Below are positions 16,124 through 24,377 of a stretch of 64,000 nucleotides of DNA, piece after piece. The DNA lies in the NCBI GenBank assembly GCA_016703535.1, contig JADJBV010000002.1:2480001-2544000 (forward strand), in the 5' to 3' direction. The stretch is from Deltaproteobacteria bacterium. GTDB lineage: Bacteria > Myxococcota > Kuafuiibacteriia > Kuafuiibacteriales > Kuafuiibacteriaceae. A program made the position numbers and the translations under genes. The notes below the pieces were generated by a model. It did no database searches, was not told the DNA's origin, and saw nothing but the letters and a program-made list of their open reading frames with translations. Each line of letters opens with the position of its first letter. Positions within the stretch are counted from its first letter, which is position 1.

Positions 16124-17441
16124 GGATCTCCGTGCCGAGGAGCGCCTCGAGCCCGCCCAAGGTGGCCTCGAGGGGCCTCTTTTCCGGGCGTTTTTGCCGA
16201 AAGAAGTCGGTCACTCGTGGATACAATTGAACCACCCGATCGACCCGGGCGTCCGTACCTTCTCGATACGCACCAACCTGGATCAGATCGCGCACCTCAT
16301 CATACCCAGAGAGGACCTCACGCACCTTGGCCGCGACCAAAGCGTGGGTCGGGGTGATCAGCTCGGAGGCCACTCGGGAGAGGCTGCCCAACACGTCGAC
16401 CGCCGGGTAACGTCCACTTTCGGCGACCTTCCGCGACAACACCACGTGGCCGTCCAAGATCGAGCGGCTGGCGTCGGCCACCGGATCGTTGAGATCGTCG
16501 CCATCGACCAACACCGTGTAGAGGGCGGTCATGGTGCCGTGGCCGTTGGAGTTGCCGGCCCGCTCCAGCAGCTTGGGCAGGGTCGAGAACACCGAGGGCG
16601 GATAACCGCGGGTGGTGGGCGGTTCGCCGGCGGCCAGGCCGATCTCCCGGAGGGCGTGGGCCAAGCGGGTCAACGAATCCATCATCAACAGGACCTGGCG
16701 TCCCCGCTCCCGAAAATATTCGGCCATGGTGGTCGCCAAAAACGCGGCCCGCACCCGCAAGATCGGGGCGGCGTCACCGGTGGCCACGATCAACACCGAC
16801 CGCGCCAGACCTTCGGGGCCGAGCTCTTGTTCGATGAAGGTCCGGACTTCGCGGCCTCGTTCACCGACCAAGGCGATCACGTTGACCTCGGACTGGGAGT
16901 GGCGAGCCAACATCCCCATCAAGGTGCTCTTGCCGACGCCGGCCCCGGCGAAGATGCCGACCCGTTGACCGCGACCGAAGGTGGTCATCGCGTCGATCAC
17001 CGACACGCCGGTCAAGAAGTTCTCGTGGATGGGCGTGCGGATCAGAGGGTTGGGCGCCGGTCGATACAAGGGCAGGACGTGGCGCCCTTCGATCGGGGGC
17101 CCACCATCCAGCGGGTGCCCGAGCGGGTCGACGATCCGCCCCAAAAAGTGATCCGAGACCCGTTGTTCGTCGGTCAGGCCTTCGGGTTCGACCAGATCAC
17201 CCGCCGAGATCCCTCGAGGTTCGCCGAACGGCGCCAGGATGGTCTCACTCTCACGAAAACCGATGACCTCGCTGAGGAGGCCACCCCGCCCACCTTGGCC
17301 AGCGATGCGATAGATCGAGCCGGTCTGAGCCCTGGGCAAAAGAGCCTCGATGGTGCTGCCGTTCACCCGGGTGATCCGTCCGCCAGTGACCAGATCGTCC
17401 GCAGACAGGGCGCGTTCACAGGCCTTCAGGTCGAGCCTCAT
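16104..17441 (-). CDS. fliI: Flagellum-specific ATPase FliI
   Basis: A 445-residue ATPase of the flagellar type III export apparatus, related to F1-beta. Walker A GAGVGKST is at about 166-173. VNVIALVGERGREVRTFIE, LLMMDSLTRLAHALREIGLA (quoted within limits) and the DGHVVLSRKVAESGRYPAVDV block are family signatures. I chose ATG 17441, which has GAGAGGAG 6 nt upstream, over the TTG six codons earlier. It overlaps fliH, its regulator, by 26 bp, as expected for a co-translated complex. Confidence 0.97.
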   Translation of the reverse strand: MRLDLKACERALSADDLVTGGRITRVNGSTIEALLPRAQTGSIYRIAGQGGRGGLLSEVIGFRESETILAPFGEPRGISAGDLVEPEGLTDEQRVSDHFLGRIVDPLGHPLDGGPPIEGRHVLPLYRPAPNPLIRTPIHENFLTGVSVIDAMTTFGRGQRVGIFAGAGVGKSTLMGMLARHSQSEVNVIALVGERGREVRTFIEQELGPEGLARSVLIVATGDAAPILRVRAAFLATTMAEYFRERGRQVLLMMDSLTRLAHALREIGLAAGEPPTTRGYPPSVFSTLPKLLERAGNSNGHGTMTALYTVLVDGDDLNDPVADASRSILDGHVVLSRKVAESGRYPAVDVLGSLSRVASELITPTHALVAAKVREVLSGYDEVRDLIQVGAYREGTDARVDRVVQLYPRVTDFFRQKRPEKRPLEATLGGLEALLGTEIHAKAKA

Positions 17442-18165
17442 CGGCGCTCCTCTCCGCAAATCCCAGGCCCAGCTCTCGCCAAAGGGCTTGTTCGATCCGC
17501 TGGACCCGAGTCTGAACGCGAGCGTCCAGCGTGGTGGGGCCGCGGTAGAGCATCAGATCTCCGGTGGCCAAGCGCCCGTCTTCTTCGACCTCGATCTTGG
17601 GGAGGTGCAAGGTGCGGGTCAGATCGTCCAGCTGGGGTCGCAACTTGGCGGCCCCTTGGGTGTCGCAGACCACCTTCAACGGCGCGGTGCCTTCGGTGTG
17701 CATGGCGCTGTCGGCGACGGCGGCGGCCAAAGCCTCTGGATCGTCGGCCAAGGTGCGCCTTACGATCTTCTCGGCGATCATCACCGCCAGCCGCACCGCG
17801 TCTTTGGTGGCCGCCGTTTCGGCGTTGGCCAGGGCCCGCTCGAGCGCGTTCACCGCACCTTCGAAGCGGCGCCCCACCGAACCTTCGAAGTCGACCTGGG
17901 CCCGTTGGGCCTCGTGCAGGCCCTTTTCGTAGCCGCGTCTTTCGGCCTCCTCGAGCTTCTTCCGCTCCAGCTCGGGATCGATCGGCCGCTCGGGTGCCGG
18001 CGCCGTCGTCCGCCCCGCGGGGTGCACGGTTTTTTTTCGGACGTCTTCGAACTGGAAGGCGACCGGGGCCTTGGGGGCGTCGGCGGTGAAGATCTGGACC
18101 AGATCTCGCCCCACCGCACCGCCGTCGGTGACCACCCGCCCTTTTGCCTTGTTAGACGAAGGCAT
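17416..18165 (-). CDS. fliH: Flagellar assembly protein FliH
   Basis: A 249-residue regulator that binds and inhibits FliI and tethers it to the C-ring. Typical features are a charged helical stretch after about residue 60 (ELERKKLEEAERRGYEKGLH) and the C-terminal FliH/NolV-type domain (AVMIAEKIVRRTLADDPEAL, then EDGRLATGDLMLYRGPTTLDA and RVQRIEQALWRELG, each quoted in part). It sits between fliG and fliI, overlapping both reading frames. Confidence 0.92.
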   Translation of the reverse strand: MPSSNKAKGRVVTDGGAVGRDLVQIFTADAPKAPVAFQFEDVRKKTVHPAGRTTAPAPERPIDPELERKKLEEAERRGYEKGLHEAQRAQVDFEGSVGRRFEGAVNALERALANAETAATKDAVRLAVMIAEKIVRRTLADDPEALAAAVADSAMHTEGTAPLKVVCDTQGAAKLRPQLDDLTRTLHLPKIEVEEDGRLATGDLMLYRGPTTLDARVQTRVQRIEQALWRELGLGFAERSADEARPEGL

Positions 18166-19159
18166 CTTCGCCTCCCTTGCTCAGCTGGATCGCGCCGCTG
18201 GAGGTCAAGCTCAGGGCCACTCGCACCACCTCGGCCTGGGCCTTCTCCACGTCGGAGAGGCGCACCGGGCCGCGGTTCTCCATGTCCTCCACGATCATCT
18301 CGACCGCCCTTTGGGAGAGGTTCTTGAAGATGTGTTGTTTCAGATCTTCGTCGGCGGCCTTCAGCGCCAACACCAAGGTGTCGCGGTTCACCTCCTTCAA
18401 GAGGGTCTGGAGGCTCTTGCCGTCCAGGCTCAAGAGGTCGTCGAAGGTGAACATCAAGCTGCGCACCGACTCGGCCAAGGCCGAATCGGCCTGCTCCATC
18501 TCGGTCATCAAGCTCTGCTCTTTGCTGCGCTCCATCTGGTTCAGGATGTCGGCGACGATGTTGATCCCGCCGACCTTCTTCGAGAGACCTTTGCCCATCA
18601 GGGCCAGGTCGGAGAGCAACGCCTCGTCCACCAGCTCCACCACCATCGGGCTGACCGCGTCCAGGCTCGCGACCCGGCGCAGGATGTCGGCCTGAAACTG
18701 AGCCGGCAAGAGGCCCAAAACCTCGGCGGCGCGCATCGGCGGCAGGTGGGCCAAGATCAAGGCCACGGTCTGGGGGTGTTCCTTCCGGATCAGGTTGGCG
18801 ATGGTTTTTGAGTCGACGTCGGCCAAGGTGTCGATCAAGGCGGTGTTGTCTTCTCCCAAAAACTCGGCGGCTTTTTGGGGGCCGAGGCTTTGGCTGGCCA
18901 ACTTGGTCACGTAAGCGTGGCCTTGTTTGAGCTCGTGGTTGGTCGACTTGAGATCCGAGAGGAAGCTGGCGCAGATCTGCTCCACCTCTTCGTGGGTCAG
19001 GCCCTCCACCTCTTTGGCGGCCATCGACAACATCTTGATCTCTCGGCGGCTCAGCCCCTTGAAGATCTCGGCGGCGGTCGTTTCGCTCAGGTGCAGGAAC
19101 ACCACCGCCGCCTTTTGAGCGCCGGTCAGGGCCGGCCCTTTGTCTTTTGCAGCCACCAT
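18152..19159 (-). CDS. fliG: Flagellar motor switch protein FliG
   Basis: A 335-residue rotor protein of the C-ring that binds the FliF MS-ring and contacts the stator. The N domain starts GAQKAAVVFLHLSETTAAEI. The middle has LRKEHPQTVALILAHLPP-type sequence (here LIRKEHPQTVALILAHL). The C domain holds the torque helix region (FTFDDLLSLDGKSLQTLLKE, VNRDTLVLALKAADEDLK). GGAG precedes the ATG. Only 3 bp separate it from fliF. Confidence 0.96.
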   Translation of the reverse strand: MVAAKDKGPALTGAQKAAVVFLHLSETTAAEIFKGLSRREIKMLSMAAKEVEGLTHEEVEQICASFLSDLKSTNHELKQGHAYVTKLASQSLGPQKAAEFLGEDNTALIDTLADVDSKTIANLIRKEHPQTVALILAHLPPMRAAEVLGLLPAQFQADILRRVASLDAVSPMVVELVDEALLSDLALMGKGLSKKVGGINIVADILNQMERSKEQSLMTEMEQADSALAESVRSLMFTFDDLLSLDGKSLQTLLKEVNRDTLVLALKAADEDLKQHIFKNLSQRAVEMIVEDMENRGPVRLSDVEKAQAEVVRVALSLTSSGAIQLSKGGEDAFV

Positions 19160-19162
19160 CGC

Positions 19163-20806
19163 TCAGGCTCCTCGCTTGGACGGAGTGGACGAGATCCACT
19201 CCTTCAGCACCGACACCGAAGGTGCGGCAATGTCCGGCCCCAGGCCGCGGACCAACTCGCGCGGCGCCTTGGCCTGCTCCTCCTCCGGCTCCTCTTCCCC
19301 TGGTTGTTGGGGTGGGCCGCCGGTGTTGGTGCCGTTGGGAGCGTGGTGTCCGGGCCCGTGGTGGGCAGGGGTCAAGGCCTCGGCCGCCTTGGCCGCCGCC
19401 AGTTCGGCGGCCTTCTTGCGCTTGTCGGTCAGGAACAAGGAGGTGGCCACCAACAGGAAGCCCAAACCCGTCACCAGCGTTAAGGGTAACCACCCGGGAA
19501 TGGCCCACGCCAAACTCGGCGGTTCGACTGGGGTTTCGGCGATCTCTTGGCGCGAGAAGGGCACGAACAGGACCTCGATCTGATCCCCTCGCTCCGCTGA
19601 AAAGCCGGCGGCTTTTTTGACCAGCTCAGCGATGGCCGTCTGGCTGGGCAAGGCGTTGGGCGTGCGTTTTTCGACCGAACCAGGGACGTCGACCCCTTCG
19701 GCGTTGGCCCCGCCGGCTGGGGTGGCGCCGCTCGAGTCGACCAACACCGCGATCGAAAGGCGACGGAGGTCGCCGTGGGGGCGTTCGGTGTGACGGGTCA
19801 CCTTCGAGATCGCGTATTCGGTCGTGACCGCACTTCGGCCCGAGTTGCTCTGGAAGAGGGGCGTGTTGCCGACGCTCACCGCTTGTTGCGGGATGTTGGA
19901 GGGCGTGCCCGCGGCCATGCTGGGCTCGTTCTTCTTTTGGCTGGCGTTGTCGTCTTGCTTCGACTGGCTGACGACGGTGGCGCTTTCCGGATCGAACTGC
20001 TCGGAGGTCTCGTCGACCTTGGCCAGCTCCAGCTCCGCCGAAACTCGGGCCACCACGTGCCCCGGGCCGATCATCGGCTCGAGGAGTTCGGTGATCCGCT
20101 TCTCCAAGCGGCTCTCCAGGTCGTGCCCCAGGCCCGCCGGGTTGTTGCCGCCATCGTCGAGGAGGCGACCTTCTCCATCCAGGATCGCCACTCGCTCCGC
20201 CGGCAAGTTGGCCACTGAACCCGAGACCAAGTGGCGCACGCCGGCGATGGTGTCCCGATCGACCACCTCACCGGACCGCAACTTCAGGACCACCGAGGCC
20301 GAAGGTTGGAAACGTTCCCTCCGCATCAAGGAGGACTCGGGCAAGGCCAGGTGGACCCGGGCCAACTCGATCTGCGGGAACTTCATCAAGGTCCGCTGCA
20401 GCTCACCCTCCAAGGCGCGCCGCGTGTTCACCCGTTGGGTGGCGTCGTTGATCATCCAGGTGTCTTTGTCGAAGAGCTCGTTGCCGTCGCCCCCACCGCC
20501 ACCCCGGGGCAGCCGGGCCCGGGCCAACTCGGCCCGCAGCTCGTAGACCTTGGAGCGCGGCACGAAGATGGTCGAACCGCCATCTTGGAGGCGAAAGGGG
20601 ACCTTCTTCTCCCGCAGGTTCTCCAAGATCTCGCCAGCGTCGGCGGCCGCCAGGTGGCCGTAGAGCAGCGCGTAGTCTTCGTTCGGTGGGTTGGAGATGG
20701 CGAAGCCCAAGGCGGCCATCACCGTCAGGCCGCCGCCGACCAAGAGGGCGCGGGCCAGGGAGCTGGCTTCGGTCCACCACTTCTTCAGCGACTCGAGGGG
20801 CTTCAT
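19163..20806 (-). CDS. fliF: Flagellar MS-ring protein FliF
   Basis: A 547-residue inner-membrane ring protein and nucleus of basal-body assembly. A first membrane helix lies at about 20-40. The YscJ/FliF ring-building domains follow (YALLYGHLAAADAGEILENL, VNTRRALEGELQRTLMKFPQ, ARVHLALPESSLMRRERFQP). A second membrane helix is near 445-465. The C-terminal tail SVSVLKEWISSTP is the expected FliG-binding segment. It lies between fliE and fliG, the standard order. Confidence 0.96.
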   Translation of the reverse strand: MKPLESLKKWWTEASSLARALLVGGGLTVMAALGFAISNPPNEDYALLYGHLAAADAGEILENLREKKVPFRLQDGGSTIFVPRSKVYELRAELARARLPRGGGGGDGNELFDKDTWMINDATQRVNTRRALEGELQRTLMKFPQIELARVHLALPESSLMRRERFQPSASVVLKLRSGEVVDRDTIAGVRHLVSGSVANLPAERVAILDGEGRLLDDGGNNPAGLGHDLESRLEKRITELLEPMIGPGHVVARVSAELELAKVDETSEQFDPESATVVSQSKQDDNASQKKNEPSMAAGTPSNIPQQAVSVGNTPLFQSNSGRSAVTTEYAISKVTRHTERPHGDLRRLSIAVLVDSSGATPAGGANAEGVDVPGSVEKRTPNALPSQTAIAELVKKAAGFSAERGDQIEVLFVPFSRQEIAETPVEPPSLAWAIPGWLPLTLVTGLGFLLVATSLFLTDKRKKAAELAAAKAAEALTPAHHGPGHHAPNGTNTGGPPQQPGEEEPEEEQAKAPRELVRGLGPDIAAPSVSVLKEWISSTPSKRGA

Positions 20807-20826
20807 GCGGACTCAGTTCTCCAGGA

Positions 20827-21135
20827 TCAGAGCTGCAGGTTCATGATCTCCCGGTAGGCCTCGATGGCCTTGTTCCGGGTTTGGGTGACAAAACGCAGCG
20901 CCAGGTCCGCTTTGGTCATGGCGATCATCGCGGTGTGAGGGGCGCCGTTGCCCACCATGGCGTCCACCGCCGCGGTGTCGGCGCCTTCGAGGGCGCCCCG
21001 GACTCCTTCCAGGGCTTTGTCCAGCTCACCCCCGAACTCACCTCCGCTCGTGGCCTTGCTGCGTTCGGTCTGAGTTGGTTTGGTCGCGGCCGCTGCGGCT
21101 TCCCGGAGCGGGCGAGCGCCGATCTTTTCGAACAT
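20827..21135 (-). CDS. fliE: Flagellar hook-basal body protein FliE
   Basis: A 102-residue rod protein that links the MS-ring to the proximal rod. The C-terminal half carries the family signature MTKADLALRFVTQTRNKAIE followed by AYREIMNLQL. The first 45 residues are disordered-looking, as usual. The start overlaps the flgC stop by 1 bp. Confidence 0.93.
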   Translation of the reverse strand: MFEKIGARPLREAAAAATKPTQTERSKATSGGEFGGELDKALEGVRGALEGADTAAVDAMVGNGAPHTAMIAMTKADLALRFVTQTRNKAIEAYREIMNLQL

Positions 21136-21572
21136 CAGACGTTCCTCCCGATGCCCAGGGCTTGCTCAGCCATCTCCTTGACGGCGCCGAAGGCCGACAG
21201 GTTGGCTTGGTAGGTCCGCATGGTGGTGATCATGTTCACCATCTCTTCGACCGTGTTGATGTTCGGATAGGCCACGTAGCCGTCGGCGTTGGCGTCGGGG
21301 TGACCGGGTTCGTAGACCATCTTGGGCGGCGCCGGATCGTCGCGGATCTCGTCGACCTTGACCGAGGCGATGGCCGCGTCCAGGGCGTTGCCGAAAGAGT
21401 CGGCCACCTGCTCTTCGGCCAGGATCACGTCCTTGCGTCGGAAGGGCGTACCTTCGGCGGTGCGGGTGGTTTCGGCGTTGGCCAGGTTGGTCGAGGCCAC
21501 GTCGAGCCGGGTGCGCTGCACCGAAAGGGCCCGACCCGCCAGCTCCAGCTGCTGAAAGACCGAGATGGACAT
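21135..21572 (-). CDS. flgC: Flagellar basal-body rod protein FlgC
   Basis: A 145-residue proximal rod protein. The N-terminal axial signature is ALSVQRTRLDVASTNLANAE, and the C terminus has NTVEEMVNMITTMRTYQANL. ATG 21572 (MSISVFQQLE) was preferred over TTG two codons earlier, because an AAGGAGG lies 9 nt before it. It sits between flgB and fliE. Confidence 0.95.
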   Translation of the reverse strand: MSISVFQQLELAGRALSVQRTRLDVASTNLANAETTRTAEGTPFRRKDVILAEEQVADSFGNALDAAIASVKVDEIRDDPAPPKMVYEPGHPDANADGYVAYPNINTVEEMVNMITTMRTYQANLSAFGAVKEMAEQALGIGRNV

Positions 21573-21574
21573 GA

Positions 21575-21931
21575 TCAACGACCTCCTTCGTCGATGGCGT
21601 AACGCAGGCGCGCCAAACGCCGGGTCAGCACCTCGGTGCTGAGCTGATAGAAGACTCGGTTGGCGGTGATCCGCGCGATCTCGCCGTCGAGATCGAGCTG
21701 GTTCCCATCCAATCGTGGTTGGGCCTCGAGGGGGGCTTCAATCGCTGGCCCGGTCCCCTCTTGGTTGGTGTTCAGCTCGGCGACCAACTGCTCGTCGAAC
21801 TCCAGGTCCTTCGGCTGAAAGTTGGGCGTGTCGATGTTGGCCAGGTTCCCGGCCAACACGTCGTGCCGCTTGGCGGACAGGTCGAGGGCCCGCTCCAGCC
21901 AAGGGGTCAGTCGATCGCCCAGGGCCTTCAC
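21575..21931 (-). CDS. flgB: Flagellar basal-body rod protein FlgB
   Basis: A 118-residue proximal rod protein. LSAKRHDVLAGNLANIDTPN (about 18-37) is the rod-protein signature, and NRVFYQLSTEVLTRRLARLR is the C-terminal axial helix. It starts with GTG that overlaps the upstream stop by 4 bp (GTGA), so it is translationally coupled to the degenerate AAA+ gene. Confidence 0.93.
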   Translation of the reverse strand: MKALGDRLTPWLERALDLSAKRHDVLAGNLANIDTPNFQPKDLEFDEQLVAELNTNQEGTGPAIEAPLEAQPRLDGNQLDLDGEIARITANRVFYQLSTEVLTRRLARLRYAIDEGGR

Positions 21932-22461
21932 GCGCGGGCCTCCGCGGTCGCCAACGTCACGTTGAAGTAGGACAGCCGCTGTCGAAGATCCGGGTCGAAG
22001 CCACCGAGGTCACTGTCGGCCGACTCCAAGACGACCACCCGGGGTAGGTGCGAGTGACCCTTGCGTCCGTGCAGGCGGTCCTCATCCAAGGTCTCGAGCA
22101 CCCGGCCCAGGCTGGCCTGGAGTTCGCGGGGCCAAGAGTCGACGTGGTGCAGGACCCAGGTCCCAGCCACCGCGTCCTCGTCCCGGGCCTCGAGCACCGC
22201 CCGAAAGAGATCTTCGGCCTGATCGGGGGAGCGGCAGTCATGGCAGGGGAGGGCGGCCCGGCGCCCCAAGGCGTGGAGACGGTCGACCAGGTGCTCCCGA
22301 TCGTTCTGGTTGGCGCGGATCAAAACCGGCGAGTCGGACAGCGCGATGCCCCGAAGGGGCGCCTCCAGCTCCCTGAGCTCGGGCCGGCGGCCTACGGCCA
22401 ACAGCGCCCCGTTGATCCGAAGCGAAACACCACTGATTGACTCGACCTTCTTCTTGTTCAC
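21928..22461 (-). CDS. Degenerate sigma-54-activator-like AAA+ protein
   Basis: A 177-residue protein resembling the AAA+ core of sigma-54 activators. VLIRANQNDREHLVDRLHAL aligns with the Walker A strand and helix, and TWVLHHVDSWPRELQASLGR with the Walker B/LFLDEV region. RVVVLESADSDLGGFDPDLR then RLSYFNVTLA aligns with sensor I and the FRxDLYYRL segment. The Walker A glycines and lysine are missing and there is no GAFTGA loop, receiver or DNA-binding helix-turn-helix. It therefore should not hydrolyse ATP or activate sigma-54 by itself. It begins the flgB operon with GTG behind a GGAGGG and lies directly downstream of a complete activator gene. A modulatory or hetero-oligomeric role is an inference. 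Confidence 0.7.
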   Translation of the reverse strand: MNKKKVESISGVSLRINGALLAVGRRPELRELEAPLRGIALSDSPVLIRANQNDREHLVDRLHALGRRAALPCHDCRSPDQAEDLFRAVLEARDEDAVAGTWVLHHVDSWPRELQASLGRVLETLDEDRLHGRKGHSHLPRVVVLESADSDLGGFDPDLRQRLSYFNVTLATAEARA

Positions 22462-22493
22462 TACGCGCCCTCCTCGGTGGGTGGCGCGAACTA

Positions 22494-22510
22494 CTTCAAG
22501 ACCGATGCCA
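22494..22510 (-). promoter_or_regulatory. Candidate sigma-54 promoter of the flgB-flgE operon
   Basis: The minus strand reads TGGCATCGGTCTTGAAG, close to TGGCAC-N5-TTGC. The -24 GG is intact; the -12 GC is GA. It lies about 33 nt before the GTG of the first gene, and the activator gene is adjacent. Imperfect, so tentative. Confidence 0.4.
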
Positions 22511-22610
22511 AGTGCAGATCGTTAGAAGCCGTCCGGGGGTGCAGGTAGGTCTGACGAGGGCTTGGCGATCCGTCGTCGGCCTGTCGCCGGATCGACGTGT
22601 CAAAGGGAGG

Positions 22611-24098
22611 TCAGGCCTCTTCGGCTTCGTCGCCGACGCCGGCCGAGCCCAACTCGCCGTCCCGGATCCCGAGCTTGTCGCACTTCGCCAAGAGGGTGGT
22701 GCGCTTCATGTTCAGGAGGCGAGCCGCTTGGCTCTTGTTCCCACCGGAGGTCCGCAGCGCGATCACGATCCGCTCGCGTTCGTAGCGACGCAGGTCGTCG
22801 CTCAAGCTCACCCCGGCGTCCTGGGGGTCGTGGGGTTGGACGGCGAGCGGGAGCGACTGCGGCAGGGGCGTGGCCGAACGGGGCAAGGCCACGGGGCTGG
22901 GCAAGCTGGGGTGGCTCGGTTGACTCGAGAGGCTGGTGCGGTGGCCCGCGGCCCGGATGCGCTCCGGCAGATCGTCGAGCTCGACCATCTCCTCGCCAGA
23001 GTGCATCACCGCCATCCGTTCGACGACGTTGCCCAACTCCCGGACATTGCCGGGCCAATCGTAGTGGGAGAGGGCGGCGACCGCAGCGTCGGAGAAGGCC
23101 GGGGTGGGACCGCCGACCCGGGCCTCGACCGACTTCCGAAAAAACTGGATCAACACCGGGACATCGTCGAGCCGTTGACGGAGCGGAGGGATGGTCAAGC
23201 CGACGACGTTGAGGCGGTAGAAGAGGTCACGGCGGAAGCGGCCGGCCTCGACCTCGACCTCCAGATCTCGGTTGGTCGCGGCGATGAAGCGGACATCGGC
23301 CTGCTTGGGGCCGCTGCCGCCGATCGGCGAAAAGGTCCGTTCTTGGAGGAGGTGGAGCAACTTGGCTTGCAGCTCCTGCTTCAGCTCGCCGACCTCGTCG
23401 AGGAAGAGGGTGCCGCCGTGGGCCTGCTCGACCCGACCGACGTGGCCGGTGGCGCCGGTGAAGGCCCCCTTGGCGTGACCGAACAGCTCGTTCTCCAGCA
23501 GGGTGTCGGGGACCGCCGCGCAGTTCAGCTCCACAAAAGGGCCCCGGGCCCGGTGGGAACAACGCCAAATCTCCTTGGCGACCGCGCTCTTACCGGTGCC
23601 GGTTTCCCCGTCGATCAAGACGATGGAGTCGGTGGCGGCGATGCGCTTGAGTTTGCTCAAGAACGGCGTGAGCCAACGCTCCGAGCCGACCAGCTGGCTC
23701 ACCGGCTCCACGCGCGACGGGGTGCGAGGCAGGGCCCGACGGGAGATGACGCTGTCGATGGAGGCCCGCAGCTCTTCGATGCTGGCCGGCTTCTCCAGGA
23801 AGTCGGCAGCGCCGTGTTTCATCGCCTCGACCGCGGTGGCGACCGAACCATAACCGGTCAACATGATAAACGGCGGCGGGGGTGTCAGAGTTCCGGCGAA
23901 GCGCAAGACGTCTAGGCCGTCGACCTCTGGCATGTGCAGATCGCAGATCACCGCGTCGAAGCGGCGCTCTTGCAGCAAGCTCATGGCGCCACTGCCACTT
24001 TCGATAGCGACACACTCGAAGCCCACCCGTGACAAACCACGGGCGATGAACTTCCTAACCTGATCGTCGTCGTCGATGACCAGCACGTCCTGAGGCAT
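22611..24098 (-). CDS. Sigma-54-dependent response regulator (flagellar NtrC-type activator)
   Basis: A 495-residue bacterial enhancer-binding protein. A receiver domain (1-120) carries VIDDDDQV, phospho-acceptor Asp in ICDLHMPEVDG, and FLEKPAS. The AAA+ domain has Walker A GETGTGKS, the sigma-54-contacting loop GAFTGA, LFLDEVGEL and the arginine-finger region FRRDLFYRLNVV. The C-terminal Fis-type helix-turn-helix is NKSQAARLLNMKRTTLLAKC. The ATG at 24096-24098 starts the receiver; the frame stays open upstream without homology. Its position between two flagellar operons with sigma-54-like promoters points to a FlgR/FleQ/FlbD-like class-I/II flagellar regulator. No partner histidine kinase is in the window. 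Confidence 0.9.
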   Translation of the reverse strand: MPQDVLVIDDDDQVRKFIARGLSRVGFECVAIESGSGAMSLLQERRFDAVICDLHMPEVDGLDVLRFAGTLTPPPPFIMLTGYGSVATAVEAMKHGAADFLEKPASIEELRASIDSVISRRALPRTPSRVEPVSQLVGSERWLTPFLSKLKRIAATDSIVLIDGETGTGKSAVAKEIWRCSHRARGPFVELNCAAVPDTLLENELFGHAKGAFTGATGHVGRVEQAHGGTLFLDEVGELKQELQAKLLHLLQERTFSPIGGSGPKQADVRFIAATNRDLEVEVEAGRFRRDLFYRLNVVGLTIPPLRQRLDDVPVLIQFFRKSVEARVGGPTPAFSDAAVAALSHYDWPGNVRELGNVVERMAVMHSGEEMVELDDLPERIRAAGHRTSLSSQPSHPSLPSPVALPRSATPLPQSLPLAVQPHDPQDAGVSLSDDLRRYERERIVIALRTSGGNKSQAARLLNMKRTTLLAKCDKLGIRDGELGSAGVGDEAEEA

Positions 24099-24343
24099 AG
24101 CCAACTGATCTCTCCGTAATCGAACCCTGATCATCGTGCAATGTGCTCGATTCTGAAACGCCTCGCTGACGAATCTTCGACGGCCTGTCGGTAAGAGGGC
24201 GCCGATGTGTGCGTCATTTTCGAGGGCCCACGCGTCGGGCCCTTGACATGGCGGCAGGCCCTCGACAGTCGGACTTTTGACGAAGGGGCCGGGCGGGCGG
24301 AGTTCGACGGCCTGGAGCGGCCCTGGCCGCGGCTGACTCGGCC

Positions 24344-24359
24344 TGGCACGGAGAGTGCT
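24344..24359 (+). promoter_or_regulatory. Sigma-54 promoter upstream of fliL
   Basis: TGGCACGGAGAGTGCT matches TGGCACG-N4-TTGCW with one change, and GG and GC are exactly 10 nt apart. It lies 18 nt before the fliL ATG at 24378, in the gap divergent from the sigma-54 activator gene. Expected to drive fliL through cheZ. Confidence 0.7.
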
Positions 24360-24377
24360 TTGGTGCCCAATCGCACC

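Noticed and set aside
15756..18089. 777-codon plus-strand open frame opposite fliI and fliH
   Set aside because: Antisense shadow; the minus strand encodes unmistakable FliI and FliH.
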